DNA of 64,000 bases from Gibbula magus (Eukaryota; Mollusca; Gastropoda; Trochida; Trochidae): the NCBI GenBank assembly GCA_936450465.1, contig OW388291.1, positions 81,109,436 through 81,173,435 of the forward strand, given 5' to 3'. A program made the position numbers and the translations under genes. Shown here in pieces: positions 33,259 through 46,200 of this stretch (position 1 is its first letter; each line of letters starts with the position of its first letter). The notes under the pieces are model-generated. The model was not told the origin of the DNA and made no database searches. It saw only the letters and a program-made list of their open reading frames with translations.

Positions 33259-33746
33259 AGGTGCATCCATTGTGTTTCATAAAATTTTATTTGGCTTTAA
33301 TACGTTCAAACTCCCCACATGTGCTGTTTACAATACAAATAAATTCACCCAGCTTGCATATTTATCCCCCATCGCCAAATATATCATAATTACTAGTTTC
33401 AAACTAAAATTGAGTAACATCATTATGCATGTGCAGAAAACGAAACAGCACGTCCCATTTACAAGCACAGTAGTTATATGACCTATTAAACATTATCAAC
33501 TCAAATTTGTCTTTTGTCTGTTATAAATAAGATTCCAAAATAACGTTGGGCTCATTGATGCGCGCCACAGGCAGTGCATTGACCGGTTTTCGATCAGAAA
33601 TCACTACTTTTACCTTCATATCGTCAATATGCTAAGTCTCCTATCGTCAAAATGGTAGTTTTCGGTAACAGTCGGTAATTCTCGATAAAGTAACACCATT
33701 TATAACATTTGGAATATGTGACCCCAACAACACCATGGATGTACCT
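33259..33746. mobile_element. TTAA-flanked MITE, family T2, copy 2 (inverted relative to copy 1)
   Basis: TTAA at 33255-33258 and 33747-33750. Termini AGGTGCATCCATTGTGTT and its inverse (aacaccatggatgtacct). 488 bp. The interior matches 29068-29556 read on the other strand, for example 'gcatatttatcccccatcg' against 'gcgattggggataaatatgc'. The two copies bracket DMAC2 exons 2-5 as an inverted pair 3.7 kb apart. Confidence 0.8.
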
Positions 33747-33899
33747 TTAATCTGTATTCATGTTGGTTGAAAGTGGAGCATACAAGATATTTTCAATTGT
33801 AAGGTGAAATGTTCAAGTTATTGTTGATGGATACATAAATTAATGTTTGTATGTGATAATTCTACTGTTTAAACATTCAAATCCAAACATGCAAAAAAT

Positions 33900-34555
33900 T
33901 TCTGTTTGCACGAGTTGTCGTCCTGTCTTCTCATGTTTCCATGCAAGTTGCCAAAATAAATTCACATTAAAGGTCTAAAATATAACAATGTTCATCAGAA
34001 GATGACATATCCCACCAGTTCCTCAAAATTTGTAAAACACATCTTTGACAGATACTTCTGTATCTACTACCGTACTTCAGTTAGTGAGTATTACAGATGC
34101 TGAGTTTCAGGTATGTTAAGGGTTTTAGACTTCTGCTCAAGAAGCAGCCAAAATCAACAACAACCAACATCCCTCTCATGTTTCTATGGAAACAGAAAAC
34201 ATTTTTTTTCTCCAGAAATCTGAAAATATCAAAAGGCACCACTTCAGTTAGTGGGTAATACACATGCAAAGTTTCAGGAAGATATGATGAACGGTTTTGG
34301 AGCTGTGCACCCGAAACGAATCTGTCTCTGAACAAAGTCCAACTTCAACATGTTTCTATGGAAACGACCAAAAATAAAATTTTCAGAAATCTGAAGATAT
34401 CAAAAGGCACCACTTCAGTTGGTGGGTAATACACATGGAAAGTTTCAGAAAGATATCATGAACGGTTTTTGAGTTCTGCTCCGGAAACGAAATGATTACC
34501 GACGGACGGGGTGACTATATCCCACGGTATTACATACCGATGGGATAAAAATAAC
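33900..34555 (+). repeat. diverged tandem units ending in (GACG) and a 'tattacataccgatggg' motif
   Basis: Two to three units of about 170-180 bp recur, marked by 'catgtttctatggaaac', 'tcaaaaggcaccacttcag', 'gggtaatacacatg' and 'aaagtttca'. They start near 34000, 34165 and 34350. The array ends with 'gacggacggggtgac', then 'tatcccacggtattac'. The plan (core units, then GACG run, then a fixed terminus) echoes the minisatellite-core elements but the sequence is a different family. Confidence 0.5.
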
Positions 34556-34640
34556 ATTATGGTCCGAAGTATCTCAAGTCTGGTGGAGATGTATAGTATT
34601 GACTTTCTCATTGAGCCAACGTCAAGTCTTCATAGAAACC

Positions 34641-35704
34641 GTAAAAATAGAGCCACTGGCTCTGTAGCTCATCAGGCAGCACTTTAAATGGATAGATGAA
34701 AAGTGTCTTAAAGGCGCTGTAGCACGTTTTTTTGCAAAATTTATTTTTTCAAATTTCCCACTTATAATGATAGTTTATGTCATTTAAATTAACTTTAGAG
34801 GTTAAAACATCTTATAACACAAACCAATTATCTGTAGTGGTAAAAACGTTGTTGCGTATATAGCGAAAATTGCATGGCGGCCATTTTATTGTGAACACAA
34901 TTTATTATTTTTTATTACAAAAATGATTCCAATGGCTTTACCGAAACATGTACACTCATTTTAAACTTTATTTTCCGAAGAGAGAAGGGTGTTTTACTAT
35001 TGGTGAAATTATTTTTCAAATACATTTCATCAACTTATTTGAGCGAAAAAACGTGCTACAGCGCCTTTAAAGATAGGTCAGAGGGGTAGGGACTGAGGCC
35101 AGAGATAAAATCTCCTACAAATAAAGACACTTGAAGATTTAATTCCTCACTGTTGGTTCCTTTAAATTACCTCCTTTTGAAGAGCACAGAATCTCAAGTT
35201 GAAAACAGCTTTTCAGGTCGTGACCTATATTTGGGGTAGCAGGATAACGAAATCTACAATTTAGAATTCCAATTGACCAAGGAATCTGTACACAGTTTCA
35301 AGTCTCTAGGGTCAGTGGTTCTTGAGAAGAAGATGAAAATAGGTTTTCAGGTCATGACCTCTTTGACCTATATTTGGGGTCTCAAGGTCACCAAATTTAC
35401 AATCCCCATTGGCCAAGGAGTCTGCATACAACTTTTCAGCTATCTAGACCTTTTGGAACAGGAGAAGTTGAAAATAGGGTTTTAAACTAGTGACCCTATT
35501 TGGGGTCATGAGGTCACCAATTTTACAATTTAGAATCCCCATTGGCCAAGGAGTCTGCTCACAACTTTTCAGCTCCCTAGACCAAGGGGTTCCGGAGAAG
35601 ACAACGAAAATTTGAAAGGTTTACAGATGAACGGATGAACGGACGGACGGACGGACAGACCGATGCCGGACACCATGCCATGAAAGGCCAGATGAGCTAA
35701 AAAC
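34641..35704 (+). mobile_element. minisatellite-core repeat element, copy E, with a nested MITE
   Basis: Left end gagccactggctctgtagct and right end (GGAC)n plus 'gaaaggccagatgagctaa'. The core has about four diverged units ('tcaccaaatttacaatcccc', 'ttggccaaggagtctgc'). A complete TTAA MITE (34712-35066) has landed in its left part, so the MITE is the younger insertion. Confidence 0.65.
34712..35066. mobile_element. TTAA-flanked MITE, family T1, copy 1
   Basis: TTAA at 34708-34711 and 35067-35070. Termini AGGCGCTGTAGCACGTTTTT and its inverse. Exactly 355 bp, like the second copy at 61699-62053. The centre carries 'gcatggcggccattttatt'. It has no coding capacity. Confidence 0.85.
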
Positions 35705-37233
35705 TGAAAGGCACATCTTGGGATCATGGTTGAGATGTATAACAAGTTTGGTGGTGATCGCATGTAAAGTTTGCGAGATATGCTCCAGACAAAATGTCTT
35801 CCTTACAAAATGACTTCCTAAAAGAGCAACTGTTTTAGTCCTGTTTGCATGGAACCCGCAAAAAAAAATTTAAATTCGTAAAAAGTCCTAACCCTCAAAA
35901 CTTTTGAGTCAAAAGGCAATCTATGAATCATGGTTGATAGGTATACATATCAAGTTTGTCGGGGATTGCATGTATAGTTTGGGAGATATGCTTTGGAAAA
36001 AATTCAGGACGGCCGGACAGAATGAGCGCTATATATCCCCGCTAAGGCATATAATAAGTATATATTCGATTGTCGCCTTAAACTGAATACAGAAATCAGA
36101 CAAGTTACTTTCTTATAACAAGACAAGTTTGTATTTATATATATATATCTTTATTTTGATCACAATTATTGAATCCGTTTAATTCAACATCCTCAAATTT
36201 AATAATTACCAAATTCATTAATAAAGTTATAAGTAAGGAAATCTAAAACAGAACTTTGTCAAAATATAACTTCTAAAATAAGGTGCAATATACATATATA
36301 TTCTGGTTTTGACATGTATTTTAGCAATATTTTGCCATCATAAGAGACCCAGAAAAATAAAAAGCTTTTCCAAAGTGAAAAGTCGAAGTTTAACAGAAAA
36401 TCTATTGTGTTAAATATAAAATATTGTGTCAACACTGTGCAAATAGTTGAAAACATGAATAGAATATTGCTCAAACTTATGATAAAAGTATCTTTGAAAA
36501 TAGACCTTTTTAATGTGGTGAATTTCCCAAATATGCAGTTTATCAACAAAATAATTTGTTAATCAGTTTTGATCTTCATGAACCATTTTAATAATATTCT
36601 TATATTATATATTCATTAGCATCATCTCTGGCAGATTCAGTAAAATCTTAAAGAGCCATTGAGTATGATTATATTCTAATAGAGCATTTTACAATCTCAT
36701 TTCTTTAACATGATTCTCCCCAACCCCCCCTCTATTCTATTCATTTCAAGATCAGAAAAGCACCATGATTGTTCAATAGACCGTTTCAATATTCAGACAT
36801 TCAAGATAACGTTCATACATGATTATCCACGATATATAATGAAGGAAACAACTGTATAATCACACAATGAAGGTTAAGTTAGATTAACAACCTCACTATA
36901 CTCTACATCAGAACTTGGATTTCACAAAATTACACACATTTTCGTCATTTTTATGAAGGACAATAAAAGTACTGATAAATGTCAATAATTTTAAATGCTT
37001 CATCTAAATATTTCTGTTCTTTAATATTAAATCGAGCATACATTACAAAACATTCCTACTTCATTCATTAAAAACAAAATACTTTATTTTTACCAAAACC
37101 AATTACCTTAACCGGAAATTGAGAACTTAATAGAAGTGAACATAACACTGTAACATGAACTTGTCTAAGAAACCATAACAGTTGTAGATTTGTACTTTGG
37201 TAGAGATGTAGCAACATTCGTAACACTTGGACT
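35705..37233. other. gene-free stretch with decayed repeats and PRPF39 3' UTR
   Basis: 35705-36050 holds another core-type remnant ('tcaagtttgtcggggattg', 'ggagatatgc', 'ggacggccggacagaatg', 'atatccccgc'). The rest is AT-rich. A minus-strand AATAAA (plus-strand tttatt at 37083-37088) lies about 150 bp beyond the PRPF39 stop and is its likely poly(A) signal. Confidence 0.45.
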
Positions 37234-40200
37234 TCATGACTGGTAGTAGGACCCATAAGAACCGTACGCTCCATAATGAGGATGATAGGGATAGCCACCA
37301 CTCTGAAAATAATAAGGTTTTTATAAATCTCTAATGATACTGATGAAATCACATTGACAACAAGTCATTGTCACAAACGTGACCATGTCCCTCGCCGCAA
37401 TTAAGAAATGAGCTAAAATGATGGACACACAGCTTGTACTGAGTAATGGCCATTACATGTTTGATTCAATTGTTATTTTATCAGGCTAAGAACATTTTAA
37501 AAGTGATCAAAGTCTCATATTGACCTTGAAAATGAGGTAAAGGTCACCCAAACCAACTGGTATCAAATTTGAAGACTCTAGGTCCAGCAGTTCATGAGAT
37601 ATTGTGGTAACAAGATTTTTTCCCCAAAAAATTCAAAGTCTTGTATTGACCGTGAAAATGAGGTCAAAGTCACCCAAATCGACTGGTGTCTGCGTATTCC
37701 CCTGATGAAGACTGGTACCAAATTTGAAGACTCTATAGGTCCATCAGTTCATGAGATATTGTGGTAACAAGAAACGGGACTGACTGACTGACAGTTTTTC
37801 AGGTATTGCATAATCTCTTTCTCCATGACCTTTAAAACAACTTGAGGGTCAGTGAAATTATGAACATAAATTGACCTTAACTTTTAATATAAATTTGAAG
37901 AACATCCATCACATGTAATATGTAATAATATCACAATACCTGCCAAGACTTTGACAAAATCTTAAAGATGACATAAGCAACTAAAATATTCAATGCAGGT
38001 CCTGCTTATTAGTAGATGAGATTCACAAGAACCAAAGATATATATGACAGCTTTAAAGGAGTCATAACAGGGATTCAAAACCAAATTGTACAAACTTTAG
38101 TCGTCATGTAACAAAAATTCTGAAAATTTATGATTTCTGAGGAGTTGTTTATAATGCCTACACTTGTAAGTGAGCAATTTTTCGGAGATATGGATGGACA
38201 TTATGAACTCACTGGGTATGAAGAAGGCCAATGGTAGTTGTATGAGTGACTTTCTGAGGAGTGCGGATGATGGCCACCACTACTTGCGTCTCCTGTAGCA
38301 CCGGATCCATTTGTAGATTCAGACTTGGATCGGTCGTGTTTGTGTTTCTTTTCAGGGGGAGGGTGGCTATCCTCTCTAGAACAGTTACAATACTTTGCAA
38401 AAATTTTCTTTTAAACGATTGGTTAGTTTCGTAGACGTTCACAAATTAGGCAAATGCTTTCTGAGTTTGTATGAACCTTGATCATTCAAGAGCAGAACAA
38501 ATCGAGGACATCACTTGATAAAATTGTCAGTAATTAAAAACTAAAAGATTTTTATTAGCACTCTTACTGATCAATGTTGATGAGAAACCTTGAATATAGT
38601 CAAGTAATCACAAGGTAAAATGGTGTACTTACATCGAGTCGGGATGTTTCTTTTTCCTGTCACTATTGAGATCCTTCACAAGTTTTTGATGCTCATCATA
38701 AGCATCCGTTATCCTAGGAAATAAAAGAGCAGCACATTTAAAAGATTAAGAGGAAATAACATTAAGCTGATAGTTTTAACTTGACTACAATTCAACTGTT
38801 CTCCTTTAACACTGCTGACATTGCAACGATACAACGTCATTTGGAAAGGAGTTAGTTTCGGCAACCAAGTTTAAGTGACAGCCAATACTGACTTCACCTT
38901 GCAAGAGTTGCCAAATGTTAATTCATAAATACAAGAAACAAGCATTAAACTATGTAATCAGAACAGAGTTCAATTTAAGAAGAAAACCATCTACCTATAC
39001 CTATATAGGTATATGTATTATAGGTATACATAATATATGAAACCGTATTAAGTTTCAACATTAACAAGGGTGACAGGTTAGTTTTCCACTTGATTTCTTT
39101 TCTTGAATGACATAGGTTTAAATCAATATAACTTTCACATTGTATGTTTACCTTTGAATTCCTGTGCCAAAATCTTCCAAGAACTCCATCCTTCTTTGGG
39201 ATATTTTAACTTTGAAATCATTTGAGAGATCACTTTTCAAAGCACTTTCAAACACATCCAGCACTCTCTGCTCTTCAATTGGCTGTGTTTGGTATTCTAA
39301 ATCCACCATTTGGAGAAACAGCTTCTCATTTTTCTAGAAGGGACAATTCAATTAATGATTAAAAAGATATTTCTTTTCTATATTTTATAGACTTTTAGCG
39401 GAAATAAGACTCCTGCACATGTGAATGTTAATGATGGGGCACTTATCTGCTTCACACTAAAATGACTACCGGTAATGCAAATGTCAGCAAACTGTTTAGA
39501 TTGTATTATGCAAGAAGATGTGTTGATTCATAATCTTCCACCACAAAAGTGCTGATGAACAGTTACTATGTCTTTTTAGCAATAGGTGATCTGAGTAAAT
39601 TATGTTATCTCCTTCTGTTTAAACAGGTTTAGAAATTCTTATAATTAAAACAAAGACTTAGTTTGGGGGAAAAGAATTATGTCAATGTTTTGACAGCAAT
39701 AAGCAATACCTTGTCCTTTTCCATGGCTTCCTTCAAAACTTCTCGTGATTTTTCAATATCTCCTCGAACCTGGAAAATACACATAAAACTATAAGAAAAA
39801 CAATTATCACAAACAATGTGTATTTTCGCAATAAAGTCTTCAATGAAAAAGTTAATGTCGTATTTGAAAAGATTCAATTTTATCAATGATTTGTATATTT
39901 TCAGTGTATATAAATATATGTATTACTGAAATTATTACAGTTTTTTTTTTATCAGAAGCATTTATCCTTTATCATATAAATCATGTTTTCATAAAATAAA
40001 ATACTTTTAAAATCATAATAAATGAGATTTTTGTGCTTCAATAATTTCTATTGAGACCTATAATTTAAATTTTCCTATGATGGTTAAGGAAATTCTTAAA
40101 ACATCTGAAATAAACAGATATGAATACTACATAAAGAGTAAAATGGCTCCTAACCTTCCTGAGATAGCGAGCGAACTTGATGGAGTAGAATGACCTAGAT

Positions 40201-43200
40201 GCATTTGAGGCTGCTTTGTTGATATACTCTCGGTACAGGGTCTCCACCGCCTCGTTGTTGCCGACCCGCCGCTCCAAACTGATGCGTCTCATGCATACCA
40301 TCACCAGGTTGGGCACGTTCTTCTCAATGTTCGACAACACCTTCCTTGCCTCTTCCTGGTTTCCTACAAACAGAATTTGAGCATTGTTTTATTATATAAT
40401 GTTTATCCTCTGCGTTATGTAGCAAAATACTTAGTCAAAACCTTCAATATATACTGCATTCGTGAGAAAAAGATGAACAATCCCATAAATGAAAATACTT
40501 CCAGTGAAGATACTGTAGAGAAGAAAAACCTCAAGATTATTGCATAACTTCTAGAATGCCTCTCAAACAGTTTATTTCTTGTAATCAAAACCAAGATCTT
40601 CCATTCACCAAGACTGAAGGTCAGACACTACGTACATTAACAAAAGTCAGAAAAGCATCAAAGGAGATTAAGATATCCCTGCTGCATTGTTTGATCACAG
40701 TGCTTAATGCAGTCCAATCTAAAGTACATTAACTGAAATCAAATACACTAATTGAAACTCATTGTTTTCTTAGTGTCAACACAGCCAGTTTTGACAAGTT
40801 GGATGTTGTGACAGTAATTACCCTGTACCTCTTCTCGCCCTCTTAACGAGTTGTACAAACACAAGTGGGAGTAGAGGAAGGGTAGGGAAGACAATGGATT
40901 CAGTCTAGCAAGGTACAGATGCTAATGGATCATTAACACCATGTGAATGCAGCCTACTTAACACTACATGAAAACACTGAACCAAAGCCTATAACTTACA
41001 ACCTCCAATGTAAACATTGACTTCACAGTCTCTGGAGCAAAGAGAATAGCAAATTGTTTTGAAAACACAGTCTTCTCTACTATGTTGAGGAGTTCAATAC
41101 CAAGGGAAAGTATCCACATATATAGCACATATCCTCTGGGGTAGCATCATTCTATCATCCAGCAACATGGGAAGCAACATCTCCTGTCTCAACCACGACA
41201 TCTCACAGAAGAGTGGCCACCCCAAAGTACGTCCTCAGGACCTCATCAAGCAACATGACTGGGCAGTGGAACAAGGAAAACTTATAGGTAAGCGAAAAAT
41301 CTATTTAAATAGGGGTTTTATTAACTTAAAAGCCAAAGAACAGATTTCAAGCCATTTAGAATATCTCAGTGCAGTGCAGTTTCAATTGCATAAGTACAGC
41401 TGACTTCTAAAGCTCAACAGCTGAAAAATATTAATAAACCCAAGTTTGTCTTGTAGCACTTCTATAGGATGATGAAATCATATATTGAGGATTAACATTT
41501 ATATATAAATATATATTATATTATCAAGTGTTTAAATAAAAATCATTTCTTTATTACAGACGAGTACATCGACTCCCTCTCCGAGAAGATGGCATCCCAG
41601 GCTTCGAGTGGCTACATCGGCCACGGACTACTACTCCTCCAACGCAAGTGCACTGCAGAGAGTGTGCGACAGGCATACATGCGGTATGCATTCAACAAGT
41701 ACTTGCAGATTGTGCGCTGTTACCGCCGAGCTGGAGTGCAGGTGCAGCGTATGACCAGCGAAGACTACCTGACCAACGAGTATCAAGCTATAGACATTGC
41801 CATGGGAATGTGTAGGGAACATAACATCTTCAACAGAGACAACTGAACTGACAATAACCGAGGTGATACTCAGATTGACAAGCTGTGATGTTAGATTATG
41901 GGAATAATTCAAGGCAGAACCATTCCAGGAATGATTATTCTGTTTGCCAAATAGTTTGGCCTCATGAGTTTTTTTTGTATCATGTGATTTTGATACTAGT
42001 GCTGAAAATGAATACTCTTGTATGTAGGGAGATTCTGAATGACAGAATGGACTCCTAAGTTAGTGCTGATATCTTTGTTACGTGAATTGTTGCCAGAAAT
42101 AAATTATTTACAAAATCGAAATACATTGTTTACTTCTTTGTTATTCTGAATGACCCAGAAGCAAGTCAGAGTAATCTGCCAAGTCTAATATTTGTAACCC
42201 CTAGGGCTGTGTATTGCCTCAATTTTTGTATTGCGATATTCATATTGCAATAATATTGCACAGCCTTAGTAAACCCTGTATAATGACTGTTGAGATGTTA
42301 TTGAGAAACATTATCAAACTGCCACTGAACATTGGAAAATTCGATTTAAATAGATACCTTGTCTTTCTTCAAATGCTGCCCATGAAAGATGAATATATGG
42401 TTTCTTCAGAAGGTGGATGGTACAGGCCCTCTGGTAGACGCTCCGCACTCCATCTGTGTTGTGATTCTCCAGGTACTTGGCATACTAAAACATGACGCGT
42501 ATTTATTAGCAACACACAAAATCACAAATGACATTTCTATTGACAATTAATGCTGATATCATGATTGAACAATTTACAAAACAGACATCAGTCACAAACA
42601 CTTAGCACACAGCAATTTCTCAGATCAATAATAATTTGCTACAAAAAGGTTCTGTGTCTTCCAGCATGCCTACCTTCATCCAGAAGTCTTCATACAAAGC
42701 ACAGGCAATCATACACCTCTCGAACAGCACCACAACCCGTGCATGTGAACCATTTTCCATCTCAAAGTCGAGGTATTCACGCCAGTTTTTTAGCTGGGCT
42801 TTTTCTAGTGGCTTCACATGGAAATATGGTCTGCGGATCTATAAAAGATGTTGATATACATGAATAACTCCCAAGAACCATGACAGTGCAGATCCAGGTC
42901 AACGTAAGGAATAAAAAGATTTATTTATGTAGGTAGACTTTAAAATTTTCCTGCCGAGTAAGCTAAAACTATAATATCTAATAGTTCACTCTAACACTTC
43001 TTGTAGATTTTATTTTCAAAGAGACAGAGTTATGGTCACAGTCAGGTGTAAACAAGAACAAGGTATGAATGACAAGCAATTGTCTAACGTGAGTGACATG
43101 ATCCCCAATGTAAATTATCATTCAAAATATAAAGAAATATTTGTTATCAAAAGAAATTCTCTTGATGTTTTCATTGTGTGTGGTAAAATGGCATAATCTT

Positions 43201-46200
43201 GTAAAGGCCTTGAATTAAAGTTTCACCATGTCTTTAAAAAAGTCTTCAACTAGTGTTTTACGCAACTGTGAACAAATTAACCAAATTGTTATCTACAGAG
43301 AGAACTCACAGCCTCCTCAAAGGTCCATCTCTTGCTGACTTCGTCCTCATTCAGTCTGTGCAAGTTGTCTCGAAGGTCTAGGATTTTCTCTCTCAACTTC
43401 TTAGCTTCATCTTCATCAGCCTGTAACACCAAACATATCAAAACTCTTCACTATATATACTGTTTTTATAAAAAATTTACCTCTAGGCCCAGAAATGTTA
43501 GGATATATTTTGCCATTGGTCAATCCTGAAGCCTTTGTTAACTAATGAGTTGTGATTCCTGTAAATTGGTTCCTTTTGAAAATGGTTTGAAATCAAATGT
43601 CTTTTTTGATCAGATAATTTGTATTTATGTTAACTGATCTTTCAAATTATATAAAACTGTGATAGTTTGCCATATTCCATGAGGTCAGACTGTTACATAA
43701 TCTAAAAATCATTGAAAATAAATCTTAATGGGATTTGTTATGAAAATATTGCCTACCATGCCGCCCGCAGATGAGACCCCGGGAGGGTCGTCAACACCAG
43801 GTGGTGCATCCTCCCCAGGTGGCGCTGCGTCTCCCCCTCCTTCCTCCTCCTCTGCCTTGCTGTCCACCTTCAACAGCTCCTGTCGTAGTTTGAGGAACTC
43901 GTCCAGTGACAGAATGTCCTTCGGATGATTTTCATTGACATGCTTCTTGAAGCTAAAGAGTAATTTATAACATTCATGTAGGACTATAGTAGATCTAAAT
44001 AATTTTACAAATTAATTTCCTTGTTTGTACCATATTTTTTCAATTTTGTGCGAAAGACTTGCTCTTCAATTCAGTGCTTTTGAAATAAGAATGTTTCATA
44101 TTTGTTTTAATTGGTCAGAATATTTTGCTTGGTGAAACAAGATAAATGTCTTCTTCACTGATTACTGTAACTATACTCTTTAAACAGTTTAACATGAAAG
44201 TCAAATTTACACAGATTGCACAAAAGTTGGTCGCGACAGTAAACAGAAGAATCAAACTCACTTGTCAAAATGATGACTGTATAATTGTGTTGGGATATTT
44301 AGCAGGCGATCGTACAACTGAGTAACCAGTTTCTTGTTGTGTCGCATGTTTTCCCACGAAATGTAGGAGTCCCATAACTTGTCAGATCGGAAATCTGTTC
44401 CAGCTGCCGTGATTGCTCTCTCATACAACCTAGAAAGATAAAATAGGACAAATCTATGTAGTTTAAATTGGGCTTGCATTATAGATGAGAGCAAAGTCCA
44501 AACAATTAACTGCAAATCTTTCCAAAATTAAAATGGAATATAATTTGAAACTAATAGTAATACAAATTTGATACACAACTCAGTACTCAATTATCTATAT
44601 AAAATACCTCTTATTTTTTGTGGGTATTTCGCTGGTAGCTTTTGAAAAATGCTTTACCTCAGGCAGGTTTTCACAACCCAAGCCCGATTTGCTAACCATC
44701 CTGCCATATTTCTCTTCAAGTCGCTGAATATGTATTTCTAGTGTATCGTTCCTTGGCTCATTTTTATGGTTGCACAAATGTTAATTACAAGAAAATTGAA
44801 AACTCCTTTCAGATGTTACTTACTGGCGAATCTTTTCCTCTCCATCTTCATTAGAACCATATTCCGTGATAAAGAAGTTGATGTAATGCAGCCAGAGATC
44901 AACACTCAGCGGAATTGAACGCACACCTCGCTCAAAAACCTAGGACAACGAGAGAAAAAATATTCTAGATTTCTTGCATTAAACTCCTCCTTACCTTGGG
45001 TACTAGGTTACAAAGGGAAATCCATAAAACCACGGAACCCGAGCGAATCCGATTCACGATATATTACAACCGATTTCATTACCGTAACTATTTCCCAGTG
45101 AACACCTCTTGTAGGCTTGCCCTCTCAGAGTTGGCTCCTTGTGGCCCCGGCCTTAGATCGACATGTCTTAGTGACAAATTTCAAACACGAAATTTGACTG
45201 CTAAGTTTTAGCTTAATTTCTTAAAGCGATGTTTGAATGAGGGTTGCACTCCATGCATTGGGTGCAGAGCAAGAGAACTTTCTGCAAAGAAAAACATGGC
45301 ATAAAAAAATCATGAAGAACTCTTCTAAGCTACGACCACGGCCTCTGGTGCACCACAATAAAATATTGAACATTTTTCTTTACTATAAGCCCGTCGGCTA
45401 AACAATGTGTGCCCAGATGTAATGCAAATCATTAATGCTATTCCAGTAAAAGAATCAAAAGAAAAGTCAACTGTACAATAATCTTCAATTATCTAAACTT
45501 ACAGACCTTTCAAAATTAGCTTAAAGTAATCAATTGACATAAGTCAACTGGGATGAGATATGACAACTAGCAATCCATCCATTCCTATAAATAGATCCAT
45601 AAATTGTAACATAATGCACAAAGTACCTTGGTATGGACAGCCTGAAGAAAAAGAGCAAATTAAATATACCTCTTTAGTCTTACGTTCATTAATAGCAAAT
45701 AACGCAAGTAGAAAAGTCCTCTTGAAGCCATTTGGCACTTGTACAAGAGGCGACTTCTAAAACAATTCCTATAATTCCAATTTCAAGGAATGAACATCAA
45801 AAGGATGTTCTGTTTTACATTAAAGGCTTCTATAATTAATTGTTGTATTACCATACATTCTTAGGTGAAAGGGGCAAATTTTTCGGAAAGTTTTATAAAT
45901 TATATATACATTTTTGGATCAATTTATATGCCGAGGATGTATTTATCTAGAGCATCCTTTACGATCCTGTGTTAATTTTCCCATTAAAGAAAGGAATGCA
46001 TTTGTTTTACCATATATCTTGGCTAGTTCCTGCCCCTTTTTCAAATGGATATTCACCTAACAAAGGAACAAGTGCCAAAAGAAATGGTATTACAAACCAA
46101 ACATACTGTTGATCATTCTATTTGTTTCAGATGTTTTCAGACCAGAAGTAGAAGGGTTTATTTTGTATAAAGCTAATTTTGTACCACTTTGTATGATGGG

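Noticed and set aside
42565..42867. plus-strand 100-aa frame over PRPF39 exon 8
   Set aside because: Antisense shadow of a well-supported exon. No splice or start context.
45000..45220. possible coding remnant in PRPF39 intron 3 (less AT-rich, 71-codon frame)
   Set aside because: No recognisable protein similarity, no splice sites in phase with PRPF39 exons, no repeat partner in the window.
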